From: Pelagophyceae sp. CCMP2097
Lineage: Eukaryota; Sar; Pelagophyceae
Assembly: GCA_026770575.1 (NCBI GenBank)
Contig: MU657647.1
Location: 14,906 to 37,755 of the forward strand
DNA length: 22,850 nucleotides
Direction: 5' to 3'
Below the pieces are notes generated by a model, which was not told the origin of the DNA, did not search any database, and saw nothing but the letters and a program-made list of their open reading frames with translations. Position 1 is the stretch's first letter. Every line of letters begins with the position of its first letter. Position numbers and translations under genes: made by a program. Of the stretch, positions 7,548 through 17,001 are shown one piece after another.

Positions 7548-10439
7548 TTACGCGTCGCTCGGCTTCTCCCACAGCTTGGCGTTGGTCTTGCGGTTCCACC
7601 AGTACATCTTCTTCTGGGACTTTGAGAAGCACTCGACCCAGAAACTCGCGGCCTTTCGCCTACGGGCCGCGCGGCGTCCGCGAGCGGTCGGCGCTCGCCC
7701 GGGCCGGCGGAAACTCGCGTGGCCTGGTCGAGGCGCTCCTTCCAGTCGTCCTTGGTGTCGAAGCGGAGGCGGTACTCGAGCTCGAGCTCCTCTGGCGACT
7801 CTGCGTGGAGGAGCACCGTGGAGACGAAGACGTCAAAGTGGTTCCCGAGCGTCTTGTCCGGCCGCGCGCCGTGGTACTCCCAGAGGCCGCTCATCGCGTC
7901 GAGGCCCACCTCGACGACCATGTTCGGCTGGTTCGGCGGCAACGCCTTGACGTCCGCGCGCAGCCTGCAAAGGGAGAGCGTGAGGGACCGCGTCGCGTCC
8001 GCACAAGGATCGCGTCCGCGCGCGGGGACGCATCAAGGACCGTCGAGGGGTCCACCCCAGGGTGGCACGGACCTGGCGGTGTCGTGCTCCGCGAGGACGA
8101 CGTGCCTGGAGCAGTCGATCTCGTCGCCGTCGTCGCCGCAAGCGTGGAGCGAGAGGTCGCCGCCCTTGCCCGCGCCGTGGACGGCGAGGTCGACGGTGAG
8201 TCCGTCGCGCCACTTCCACTTGAGGAGGCGCATGTCGGTCCCGGAGACATAGGGCGCGTTGGGCACGAAGACGATGCCGTCGGAGAGGTGGCACCGCGCG
8301 TGGCCGTCGCGGTAGACGCGCGAGCCCCACTTGACCTGGCCGCCGCAGTCGCCGGACCGCGTGATGGCGCCGAGGACGGCGTCGCGGAGGCGCTTCGTCG
8401 GCGCGAAGCGCTTGGGCACGAGGAGCACGGCGTCGCCGTCCGCCGGGCACGCCTCGAGCGCGGAGGCCATTTTGGCGTCGTCGGCCGGCGCCGAGTCGCC
8501 CACCTCGCGGCGGCAGGGCACGGCGAGCGCGCCGGCGAGCGCCATGCCCTGGGTCATGGACCCGAAGAAGCGGTCGGCAAAGTTCCGCGGCATCAAGTCT
8601 GCGAGGCCGTCGTGCAGCACGTCAAAGATGAGGAAGACGGGCCGACACATGGCCAGGTTGAAGACCACCTCGCCGTCGAGCACCGTGCCGGGCAGCATCG
8701 CCGCCGTCGCCGTGCGCGTGAGCCTAAATCGAGCGTTGGACAAAGGCTCGCGCCGGACGAACCCCATACAGGCCTCACTTGACGACGTCGACGTTGAGCT
8801 TGCGGTCGATGAAGACTGCGGTGTGCGCGTCGACTTTGACGAGGAGCCGGCGCTCGCCGTCCGACTTCTCCGCGGCGAAGTACTCGTCTCGCTGGACGTC
8901 TGCGATGGACCTGCGCGTGAAGCCGACGGGCATGGCGCCCGGGAAGGAGTGCTTCTTGCCAGAGGTGAGCGACAGGGCCAAAACGGCGAGGGCGTTGTTT
9001 TTCACCTCGTCCGACGCGGGCTGGGCGGGCGACGGCCGCGAGTCGACGCGCTCCATGGGGTTCACCATGGCCACAACGTTCGCCAGCGCGTCGGCGAGCG
9101 ACTTGTCCAGCGCGGCGTCACCGCGGTCGACCCACTGCCGTGCCGCGTCCGCGACGAGCTCCACCTCCAGCTCGTACGTCACGCGCTGCTCCGCACACGC
9201 CGGCACGGCCACGCCGGGCGCCGCCGACGGCTCGGTGCACGCGCCCAGAGCCAGCGCCTGCTCCGTCGTGAGCGTGTCGATGGGGTACGTCCGGTGCATC
9301 ACCTCCGTCGCGTCCACCTGCGGCGGCGATGCGGCCGGCCGCGCTTTTGCGGGGCGCCACGCACCCTCCAGGACCCGATGGTCGTCGAGACGCGGTGCTT
9401 GAAGCGCTGCGCCGTCCACCGGCGCTTAAAGAGGTCCGCGGGCGCGCCCCCCTGGTCCGAAGTCGCGCGCGACTCCTCGCCCGCGCACTGCATCCTACGG
9501 CCAACGCGTTAGCGAGGGGGCCGCCGCAGGAGACCCGGTCGCAGGCATGGCGAGCGCACCGGAGGTCGTAGTGCGCGGAGGGGAGCGCGTAGTCGAACTT
9601 GTGGAGCACCGTCTTCCGCTCCAGCTTCCACGTGCCGCCGCCGCCCGACGCCACGACCTGCGCAGCGCGCCGCGTCGCGCGAGCCGCCGCGCGAGGCAGA
9701 GGGCGCTCGAGGGCGCTCACGAGGCGCTCGTCGCCGGCGTCGTTGAGGAAGTTCGACTCCGAGTACTCGGTCCGCTGCGCGCCGCGCAGCAGCAGGAGGC
9801 GCTCGGCGCAGCCGGCAAAGGCCGTCGACGAGACGCCGGGCACGAAGCGCGGCCCGTCGCGCAGGTCGACGGCGCCGCAGCCGCGGCGCCCGGGCACCGC
9901 GCGGCTCGGCGCCTCCGACGTGCCCACCTCGGCGTGCGGGTCGCACGCCATGCCGATGCGCACCTCGACCTCGACGGCCGCGCCCGCGCCTGTGCAAACG
10001 CGTCGAGCGCGCCCGGAAGGCGGCCGGGCCCTCGGCGCGGACGCGGCGGCGCTTTTGGACTCGCAGACGACGCGGCGATGCGGAGGTCCGTCAGCGCCGC
10101 GGCGAGGACCTCGTTGAGCTCGCGGCCCTTGAGCGCCTAGCGGCGGCGGCGGCGATGGGCGGCGTCTCGGCCTTGCGCGCTCCCAAAGTCCCCGCGGCGT
10201 CGATGGCCTCTGTACCCCGCGAGAGGGATGGCCTCTCGGTCGCGGGGTCGCACCACGGACTTGCGGTCGGCATCGGCCCGCGAGGCCGCGGCCTGCGAAG
10301 CCTGGTGCTGCTGCATCTCCGACTGCATGCCCTTCGACGTCGCCAGCATCATGCCGAGCGGGTTGCCCGCGGCGGCGGCCTTGGGCCGCTTCGCCGCGCC
10401 GGGCGCGGGAGCGCCGGGCGCCGCGCCGCCGCGCTTCAT
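7548..10439 (-). CDS. mRNA capping enzyme: tunnel-type RNA triphosphatase + guanylyltransferase + C-terminal WW domain
   Basis: Eight exons on minus: 10257-10439, 10061-10136, 9560-9989, 9365-9494, 8779-9317, 8073-8723, 7715-7964 and 7548-7652 (787 residues; introns 120, 71, 65, 47, 55, 108 and 62 nt; all phases agree). The N-terminal half matches the metal-dependent tunnel triphosphatases (Cet1/NCLDV type): VEVEVRIG (92-99), LERKTVLHKFDY in exon 3, RFKHRVS (260-266) and YELEVEL (321-327). The guanylyltransferase has AEKSDGERR with nucleotidyl Lys424, LDGEVV (468-473), FLIFDVL, SDGIVF (590-595), LLKWKW (609-614) and the OB-fold motif GARPDK (702-707). The last exon encodes a WW-like module: W758, YWWN (770-773), W781, P784. 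The enzyme would remove the 5' gamma-phosphate from nascent transcripts and add GMP in the nucleus. No methyltransferase domain is present. It is divergent from the ANKRD13-type gene with 199 bp between start codons. Confidence 0.92.
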
Positions 10440-10638
10440 GCTTTCCGCGACTCAGACAATCTCAGACGGGCAAATTTGGGCAATGTCCGAGATCTTGTTA
10501 TCACGGAGGAGGTAAAATACCAAGAAGTACCCTCAGATTTCCAAACGGCGCGCTTGCCCGCCGCCCTCCTCGGCGCCCGCCGACGTGGCATCGGCTCCGG
10601 CCTGTCGTCGGGCCCTGCGCAGGCAGCGCCGAGAGGTG
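10440..10638. promoter_or_regulatory. Putative bidirectional promoter, capping enzyme / ANKRD13-like
   Basis: Only 199 bp separate the two divergent start codons, so both promoters and 5' leaders must overlap here. No TATA box is evident. The central part (about 10440-10540) is less GC-rich than either gene. Confidence 0.5.
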
Positions 10639-12649
10639 ATGGACAGAAAGGCGGATGACGGCGCCGTCGCGGCGTCAGCGGTGCCATCCGAGTCGCTTTT
10701 GGCGTTGCACGCGCGCCTCCGGGCGCAGCGCGGCGCCATCTCGCCGCGGCCCGCGACGCCCGCGGCGCCCGTGCCACCGCCCCGCGCGGCGGCGCCGGGC
10801 GGCGTCGACGCGTTCCTCGATACGCTGGCAAAGTCCGACCCCGCGCTCGCCGAGCTCTTCCGAGACGTCGTCGACAAGCGCGACGACGGCGACGACGCGG
10901 CTAAGGTGCGAACTCACACGTCGACAGCGCCGGCCGATAAACGCGCGCTGTCGCCGAGAAACGCGCGCCTAGGCCGTGGACCGCTGGACGGTGCAGCGCG
11001 CGGCGCAGCGGGCGCAGGTCATCCCCGCCAACCCGTGGGCCGACGCCGTACCCGCGCCGCCGCCGCCGCCGAAACGAGACGACGACTCGGACTCGGAGGA
11101 CGACGAGGCGCCGCGGTCGCGCGCCGACGAGGCGGAGCTGCTGGCCGTGCTGCAGTCGGTGTTTATGGCCGGTGGACTCCAGTCCATGCCCTCCGACGTC
11201 GTCGCGCGCCTGGCCGCCATCGAGGGCGTCCTCGTCGACCGCGCCGGCGACGACGCCGCCGGCAAAGCCGCCGCCGAAGACGGCGCCGCCGCGCCGGCGC
11301 CGCGCCCCGCAAACGCCGCCGCGCCCTCGGCGGCCGGCACGGACCTGCACCGCGCCGTCTTCTGTGGGTCGTTTGCGGCCGTGCGCGCGCTCTTCCGCGG
11401 CGCGCGGCTGGGCATGGCGATGCTCGAGGTCCGCGACGGCCGCGGCAACACGCCGCTGCTGCTGGCGCTGAAGCGCGGCCGCGGCGACGTCGCGAGCTTC
11501 CTCGTCCACGCCGGCGCGAGCGTCGACGTCAAGTCGGACGAGCACTTTCATTTGATGGACGACGCCGTCTCCCTCGGCGACGCGGCGTTTGTGCGCCTGG
11601 CGCACACGCGGCTGCAGCGGGGAGTCGCAGACCGCTTTGACGAGCGGCGCGCGCAGCTCCTCGACGTGCTCCAGGCGCTGCCGGACTTTTCGTTTCAAAT
11701 GGACTGCGCCCTCGCCACGGCGCACCGCGGCGCGATCCTCGCGCCGCTCGTGGCGGCCATGAACATCGGCGACACATACACCATCCGCAAGCGAGGGTCC
11801 TGGCTCCGCGCTGACTCCACCGTCAGCGGCGTCGACCTCGGCGGCTGGCTCGGCGGCAGGAAGGCTGGCCAGAAGAGCCTGCCGTCGCTCGAGCGCGGCG
11901 CGCTCTCGCTGCTTTTCGTCGGCCGCGACGACTTTGGCGGCAAGCTGCCCGCGGCGCACCGCGGCGAGGCGCTGCAGCCGGGCGACGTCATCATCATCGA
12001 CCGCGTCAAGAAGACTGCCGACTCGGTGCTGCGGCGCATGAAGGCGCCGACGGCGGCCGAGGTCGACGCGGCTGTGAAGAAGCTCGTCAAGCAGACGGCG
12101 CAGCCGCTCTACTCGCTCGCCTACAACTCACAGCCGCTAACCTTCGAGGCGCGTAAGGCGCCGCGCTTCGGCGGCGGCGGCCTCGCGCGCCACGTGGCCA
12201 AGACGGAAGTCAGCGTCGCCATGTTCAAAAAGTCGGGCGCCGCGCGGCACGCGCCGCTGAGCGACGTCTCGCCCGAGGCGTACTTCGGCGCCGCGCCCGC
12301 GACGTCGGCGAAACGCGTGCGGTCCATGCGCAAGCGCGTCGAGGTCCGCGTGGACACGTCCGACGCGCTGCCCCTAAGCCTCGCCGACGTGCTCCCCGTC
12401 TTCCACATCGCCTCGCTCCACGACGACGCCTTCTTCAAGAGACTTGAATCCCTCCTCGGCTCGTCGACGCTGCCGCGCACCGCGTTCCCCGCCAAGATTA
12501 AAGTGCCGCTCTTCCTCGGCGTCGCCGCAAAGCTCAAGTTCGTCGACGTCGAGCGCACCGCCGTCGAAGCAAGCGTCTTCGCCATCCCCGCAGACGTCGA
12601 GTGGCAGGTCGCGGCCAAAGAGGCCGGCGGCGCGGCCGCCGCGCGTTAA
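10639..12649 (+). CDS. ANKRD13-family ankyrin / GPCR-chaperone domain protein
   Basis: Two exons, 10639-10905 and 10973-12649, joined across a 67-nt intron (GTGCGA...CTAG) in phase 0 (647 residues). The first 200 residues are Ala/Pro-rich and acidic with no clear domain. Ankyrin repeats follow at about 201-300 (GTDLHRAVF, GRGNTPLLLALKRG, VASFLVHAGASVD). The rest matches the GPCR-chaperone domain shared by ANKRD13 proteins: FSFQMDCAL, TYTIRKRGSWLRADST, GDVIIIDRVKK, and a C-terminal LSLADVLPVFHIAS...FPAKIKVPLFLGVAAKLKF. Animal ANKRD13 proteins act in ubiquitin-dependent receptor trafficking at endosomal membranes; this one ends soon after the domain and shows no obvious ubiquitin-interacting motifs, so cargo recognition may differ. 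The upstream in-frame stretch has no ATG, so the start at 10639 is favoured. Confidence 0.88.
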
Positions 12650-12785
12650 AAACCAAATCTTACTCTCGACGCGAGGGTGTGCAGTCGGACGATTTATTTG
12701 CTGCACTTGTGACCCGCAGCGCCCCGCGCCGGAGACGCGCGTATGTGTACAGTATTGTGGGTTATTCTGCACGCGAGAGGGCCCG

Positions 12786-14453
12786 TCATCGACTCGGCCG
12801 GCTCTGCGTGGCCCGAACGTATTCGCGCACGAGGGCCAGGTCCGCCTTCGCGCGCGCGTGCAGAGGGTCGATACGGATCGCGGCTTCGAAGCACTCAATG
12901 GCGCGCGCCTGCGTCGGTGCGGTGTCTTTCCAAAGGCCTCTGGGCTACTGCCTTTTGCGGGCGCGGGTGTCGGACGTAGTCGCCGAGCTCGTAGAGCGAC
13001 GCGGCGAGGTTTGCGGCAAGGTCGGCGTCGGCGCGGTCCGCGAGGCGCATGGCCTCTGCGAAGGCGAGCGCGGCGTCTGCGTGGCGGCCGTTGGCCGCGA
13101 GGACGACGCCGAGGTTGCTCTGCGACTTGCTGCACGGGTCGAGGCGCGCCGCGGCCTGTGTTTCGCCGTCACGAGCCGCGCGCGGTCACCGCGCGCGGCG
13201 GCCTCGGAGCGCACCGCGGCGGCGTCGAGCGCGCGGTCGAGGAGGCCGAGGGCGTCGCAGGCCTGGACCAACGTCGTCTGCGCGTGCGCGTTCGTCGGGC
13301 ACAACTCCACGGCGCGCTCGAGCGCCGCAAGCGCGCCCGCCGAATCGCCGAGCTCCAGGAGTGCCTGGCCGAGGCCTACGGCGCGGCGCGATCGGGGCCG
13401 GCGGTGGCGCCGCGTAGACGCGCGATGCGCACCGACGTGCGCCGTCTCCGCGCGGTCCGCTGCACTAAAGTCGATTGCGAGTTGGAATTCGACGGCGGCC
13501 TCTTGCACGTTGGCTCGGCGGTCGGCGGCGCCAGGGGCTATTGCGCGGTTCCAAAGGTCCGTGGCCCGCAAGACACAGAAGCGGTCGTGCTCGACACGGC
13601 CAGCGTCCAACAGGAAGAGGACGAGGATGAGGCGCACGCCGCCGGCGATGCGCGCGCCGCCGTGGCGCACGGAGCCCGGGTAGAAGAGCACGCGGCCGGC
13701 GCCGTAGCGCAGAGCCTCGCCGGCGGCCTCGAGCACCGTGCCGCCGCCGTCGTAGTCCGCGAGGTCGTTCAAAGCGACGGTGACTGTGAGCAGCGGCCCG
13801 TCGCGGTGCAGGCCGAGCTCGCAGGCGCCCTCGGCGGCTTCGTACTTGACGACCCGCGCCGCCTGGACTCTGAGTGAGGCGCCGTCGACGTTGCGGAAGG
13901 CGCCGCTGACGCGCGCGCGGATCTCAGGCAGGCCAACGGCTGTGAGCCACGCCGCCGCGCGCGGCAGCCGCTCGACGTCGGTGTAGAGGCAGCCGCTCGC
14001 CGACGAGTGGCGCCGGCCGAGGTCCTTGCCGTACCACGCGCCCGCGGCGGCGGCCTCGGCGGCGATGGCGGCGCAGTCCGCCGAGGAGAAGACGGGAGAA
14101 GCGCTCAGCACCGCCAGCTCGTCTTGGCAGAACGGCGCCGCCGCCGTGGCGTCCGCGCCCGCCGAGGCCAAGCCGGGGAACGAAAAGCGCCGCCTGCGTA
14201 GCAAGGCTGTCGACGGGCGATGGAGACGGTGGGGCGGCCGGGCGCACCAGTCGCCGGCGTCACCCGCGCGGCCGGCCGGCGCGTCGGCGGGGATGCCGTA
14301 GCGCAGCTCGCTGCGCTCGCACTCTGCTCGGTGCTGCTCTTCGTTGAGCCGCACCGCCTGCAGGCGCCGCGCGGCGCCGGCGCCGCCCAGGCCCGCGGCG
14401 CCGCGCAAAGCGCAAGCCGCGACTGCGGCCAGCCGCGCGCCGCGCCGCCCCAT
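12786..14453 (-). CDS. 2OG-Fe(II) oxygenase (prolyl 4-hydroxylase-like) fused to TPR repeats
   Basis: Proposed exons on minus: 14248-14453, 13433-14193, 13215-13375, 12976-13155 and 12786-12908 (476 residues; introns 54, 57, 59 and 67 nt). The first two introns are multiples of three without stops, so they could be retained. The N-terminus (MGRRGARLAAVAACALRG) looks like a signal peptide or anchor. The double-stranded beta-helix core is clear: LGLHRDG gives iron ligands His198 and Asp200, SVRHGG gives His246, and GGVRLIL gives Arg256, the likely 2-oxoglutarate contact. From about 290 on come TPR-like helical repeats (ALLELGDSAGALAALERAVE, LGVVLAANGRHADAALAFAE, AIECFEAAIRIDPLHARAKA). Such enzymes hydroxylate prolines or related residues, often in the secretory pathway; the TPRs may hold the substrate. 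It is divergent from the next gene and convergent with the ANKRD13-like gene (136 bp between stops). Confidence 0.85.
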
Positions 14454-14710
14454 CGTGAGAGCCTTCTTCGGCCGTGTGTTCAAGAGAGTACTTTTTTGAG
14501 CGAATAGCAAAAACTCATCATGGTGAGGCTACGACTGTTTGGGGCCCCCGGGGGGCGGGGCCGCGCAAGCGCCCCGGCGTGCCATGCGCCGCCGGCGGCG
14601 CCGACCGTCGGCAGAGTTCCTATGCGGGACGCGCCGATGGCGTCCCGTCTCTTGAAAACGTTGGCCCTCATTTCGAGTATGATTTCGCAACGTCCTAGGC
14701 GCTCCGAAAG
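14454..14710. promoter_or_regulatory. Putative bidirectional promoter, oxygenase / small membrane protein
   Basis: The 256 bp between two divergent start codons. It contains an AT-richer patch around 14480-14520 (ACTTTTTTGAGCGAATAGC) in otherwise GC-rich DNA. No canonical TATA box is seen. Confidence 0.4.
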
Positions 14711-15155
14711 ATGATGACGCATATGATGGAGGTGCGCCCCCCGCAAGGACGCTTGCTTATAGACGCGCGCCGCTCAAAGAGTGGCGCGCGGCTCTCGCGC
14801 GTCGCCTTTGGCGCGCGACCGCCGCATTGCCTCGCACCGCGCAGGTGTCCGAGGTCAAGGTGAACGTTATGCAGATGACCCACCTGACGAACTTTTGCAA
14901 GAAGCTCGCCGGCTGGGGCCTGCCCACTGTCCTCGTTGCGGGCTGGTTCATCTACCCCGCGCTGACGGACAACTTCAAAGTGACCATCGGCATCCAGAGC
15001 CCGCCCCCTTCGGGCCAGGTCTTCGAGTACGAAAAGGCCGATGTCGGCGAGGTGCGCTTTTCCCCCCGACAGGCGTCTCGTGGCCACTCCGAAAAAAAAG
15101 GGGCCGACTCTTGCCGGGCCAGGTGCCCGAGCTCACCGCCGGCAAGGCCCGCTAA
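14711..15155 (+). CDS. Small single-pass membrane protein of unknown function
   Basis: Three exons: 14711-14731, 14845-15051 and 15123-15155 (86 residues; introns 113 and 71 nt, both starting GTGCGC and both in phase 0). The first exon encodes only MMTHMME; an internal ATG at 14869 (MQMTHLTNF) is an alternative start. One hydrophobic stretch, WGLPTVLVAGWFIYPAL, is a plausible membrane helix. A polar segment (VTIGIQSPPPSGQVFEYEKA) and a short Lys/Arg tail (ELTAGKAR) follow. The size and single helix would suit an accessory subunit of an organellar membrane complex, but I do not recognise the family. The consistent splice signals and the divergent partner argue that it is a real gene. Confidence 0.6.
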
Positions 15156-15395
15156 GGCGCGGGCGAATCGGACGAGGGCGCGCGAAGAAGGACTTTTCGC
15201 CATCCTCGACGCACTCGGCGTTCGTCCACGGGCGGCAATCTCGAGGCCGGCCGCGCGCTGGCCCTCGACGCAATCATTCGGTGGCTCATAAAAACGTCCC
15301 TACTTCGTCGCACGCCGCCCGCGGGCCGAGGGACGGCGCAAGGTATTTTTGTATGGCTCTGAAGAATCACGTTGAATCGCGCCCGCGGTCCGCGG

Positions 15396-16757
15396 TTAGT
15401 TCCGTCGCGGGAGGCCCTCGAGGGGCGACGAGGCGACGGCGTTGTGAGACATGGGCATGGGCTGCGCGAGGTAGGCGTCGCGGCCGGCGAGCGTGGCGCG
15501 CTGGAAGCCGCGCGCCATGAGCGTGGGGTCCGACGCTTTGGCAATGGCCGAGTTCACGAGGACGGCGTCCGCGCCCATCTCCAGGCACAGCGCCGCCTCG
15601 GACGGCGTGCGCAGGCCCGCGTCGACGATGACGGGGACCTACGGCGCCGCCGTCAAGCGCGGAAGGGCGCCGGCGCCGCGGGAGACGGCGAGCGCCCTCG
15701 CACACCCCGCAGCCCACGCGTGTGCGTCTTCCCTCGGCGTGACGCGGCGCTTGGGACGGTCGCCATCTCGATGATGATTTCGAGGCACTTGAGAGCGTCC
15801 AAGCCGCGGCCGCTGCCGATGGGCGACCCGAGCGGCATCACGGCCGCGCACCTACGTCGACGGTCCGCCGGGGCGCTTCAAGTGCCGGAAACCGCACCCG
15901 ACGTCCTCGAGGTGGCGGCAGAGCATGGGGTCCGGCGAGCAGTACGGCAGCACGGTGAAGCCCTCCTGCACGAGCTGGCGCGCCGCCTGCGTGGCAACAG
16001 CCCTCGGCGCGGCGTCCGGCGAGGCGGCTCTTCGTTCCACTCGAGGAAACGCTTCAAATGAGGCTTCCGACGAATTGCCTTTGGCGCGGCGCCGCGCGGC
16101 GAGTGTGCCGATGGGGTCGGGCAGTAGGAACTTCGAGTCGGCGATGACCTCGAGCTTGACGAAGTTGTTGTCCGGCTGGCCGAGCCTGGCGACGGCGGTA
16201 CGGCGGCCACAATGCGCGTCTCTGCCCTCGCTCGTGGTCCCCCCGGCGTTGTTCTGCGCGGGGCCGCGCGACCGAGCGAGCTCGCGGCCGAGGCGCGCGA
16301 CGCGCACGGCGTCGTCGGCCGTCGTGCAGCCGGCCGTGTTCGGGAGCAGCCAGATCTTGGACCAGTCGAGGGCACCGCCGAGCATCGCAATCGCCGCAGA
16401 GTCCTTGGGCGCGCGCCGCACCGCGACCTATCCGAAGGCGTGCGGGGCCGCGTGGGCAGGGGCGCCCCCCCGGTGGCGTCGGGGACTCGCCGTGACGATC
16501 TCCGAGCCCGACGCGTCGACGGCGGCGGCCATCTCCGCGACGGAGCGATACTTGCCCGTGCCCGTCAGGAGACGCGACCCGAAGCTCCGGCCGCCGATGA
16601 CGAGGCGGTCCTCGACGAGGGCGACGGCCGGCGCCTCGGCGATGGCGAGGCCCGACTTGATCTTGAGCGCGTGGCGCCGGCCCGACCACGCCGCCAGCCA
16701 CGCGTCGCAGCGCGCCGCCAGGGCCAGGGCCAGCAGGAGCCGCTGGGGGAACGCCAT
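15396..16757 (-). CDS. thiG: Thiazole synthase, nucleus-encoded with N-terminal targeting sequence
   Basis: Exons on minus: 16491-16757, 16273-16427, 15898-16185, 15758-15851 and 15396-15638 (348 residues as drawn; introns 63, 87, 46 and 119 nt). ThiG makes the thiazole phosphate of thiamine from deoxyxylulose phosphate, dehydroglycine and ThiS-thiocarboxylate. The TIM barrel is recognisable throughout: [53 protein letters not shown] with the Schiff-base lysine at about 151, [55 protein letters not shown] and [17 protein letters not shown]. The first residues ([20 protein letters not shown]) look like a signal peptide with an aromatic residue after an Ala, as in plastid import across complex-plastid membranes. 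The intron at 16428-16490 needs a GC donor to keep EIVTVAVRR. An extra 37 codons (15987-16097) interrupt TLA/AARQLV in frame, either an insertion or an intron. Confidence 0.9.
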
Positions 16758-17001
16758 CGGTCACTTGGGGTCGCACGCTTGAACCTTTTCTTCGCCTAAT
16801 TTTGGCGATTTTGATGCTCTTCCTCACCCGGTCCAGGCCGCAGCGCAGCGAAGGGCGTGGACCGGGGGTTTCCGGCGGCAGTCCCGACCGCTCCGAGTCA
16901 CCGCGGCCGCGGTTGTCTGCGTGCGATACCACGGGCGAGAGAACTCTCTCTCCCTCGTTTTCCCTCGTCGTCGCTCACGCACGGCGCGCGAAAACTTTGC
17001 C
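16758..17001. promoter_or_regulatory. Putative bidirectional promoter, thiG / DsbA-like gene
   Basis: The 244 bp between divergent starts. It contains a small T-rich patch (about 16785-16815), a CCCGGTCCA / TGGACCGGG inverted repeat (about 16827-16866) and a pyrimidine-rich stretch before the plus-strand ATG. No thiamine riboswitch signature is seen. Confidence 0.4.

Noticed and set aside
7622..8782. 386-codon open frame on plus, antisense to the capping enzyme
   Set aside because: It overlaps conserved guanylyltransferase exons, has no recognisable motif, and long antisense frames are expected in GC-rich coding DNA.
8331..9512. 393-codon plus-strand frame
   Set aside because: Shadow of capping enzyme exons; Arg/Ser-rich composition and no domain.
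7548..10439. Recent acquisition of the capping enzyme from a giant virus
   Set aside because: The triphosphatase-guanylyltransferase order also occurs in such viruses, but this gene has seven host-style introns and host-like composition, so no recent transfer is indicated.
10901..11959. 352-codon minus frame
   Set aside because: Antisense to the ankyrin exon of the ANKRD13-like gene, with no motif.
12444..13877. 477-codon plus frame
   Set aside because: Antisense to the oxygenase-TPR gene and composed of Arg/Ala-rich shadow sequence.
15156..17001. Thiamine (TPP) riboswitch near thiG
   Set aside because: I looked for the CTGAGA and thiamine-box core on the minus strand around both ends of the gene and saw neither.
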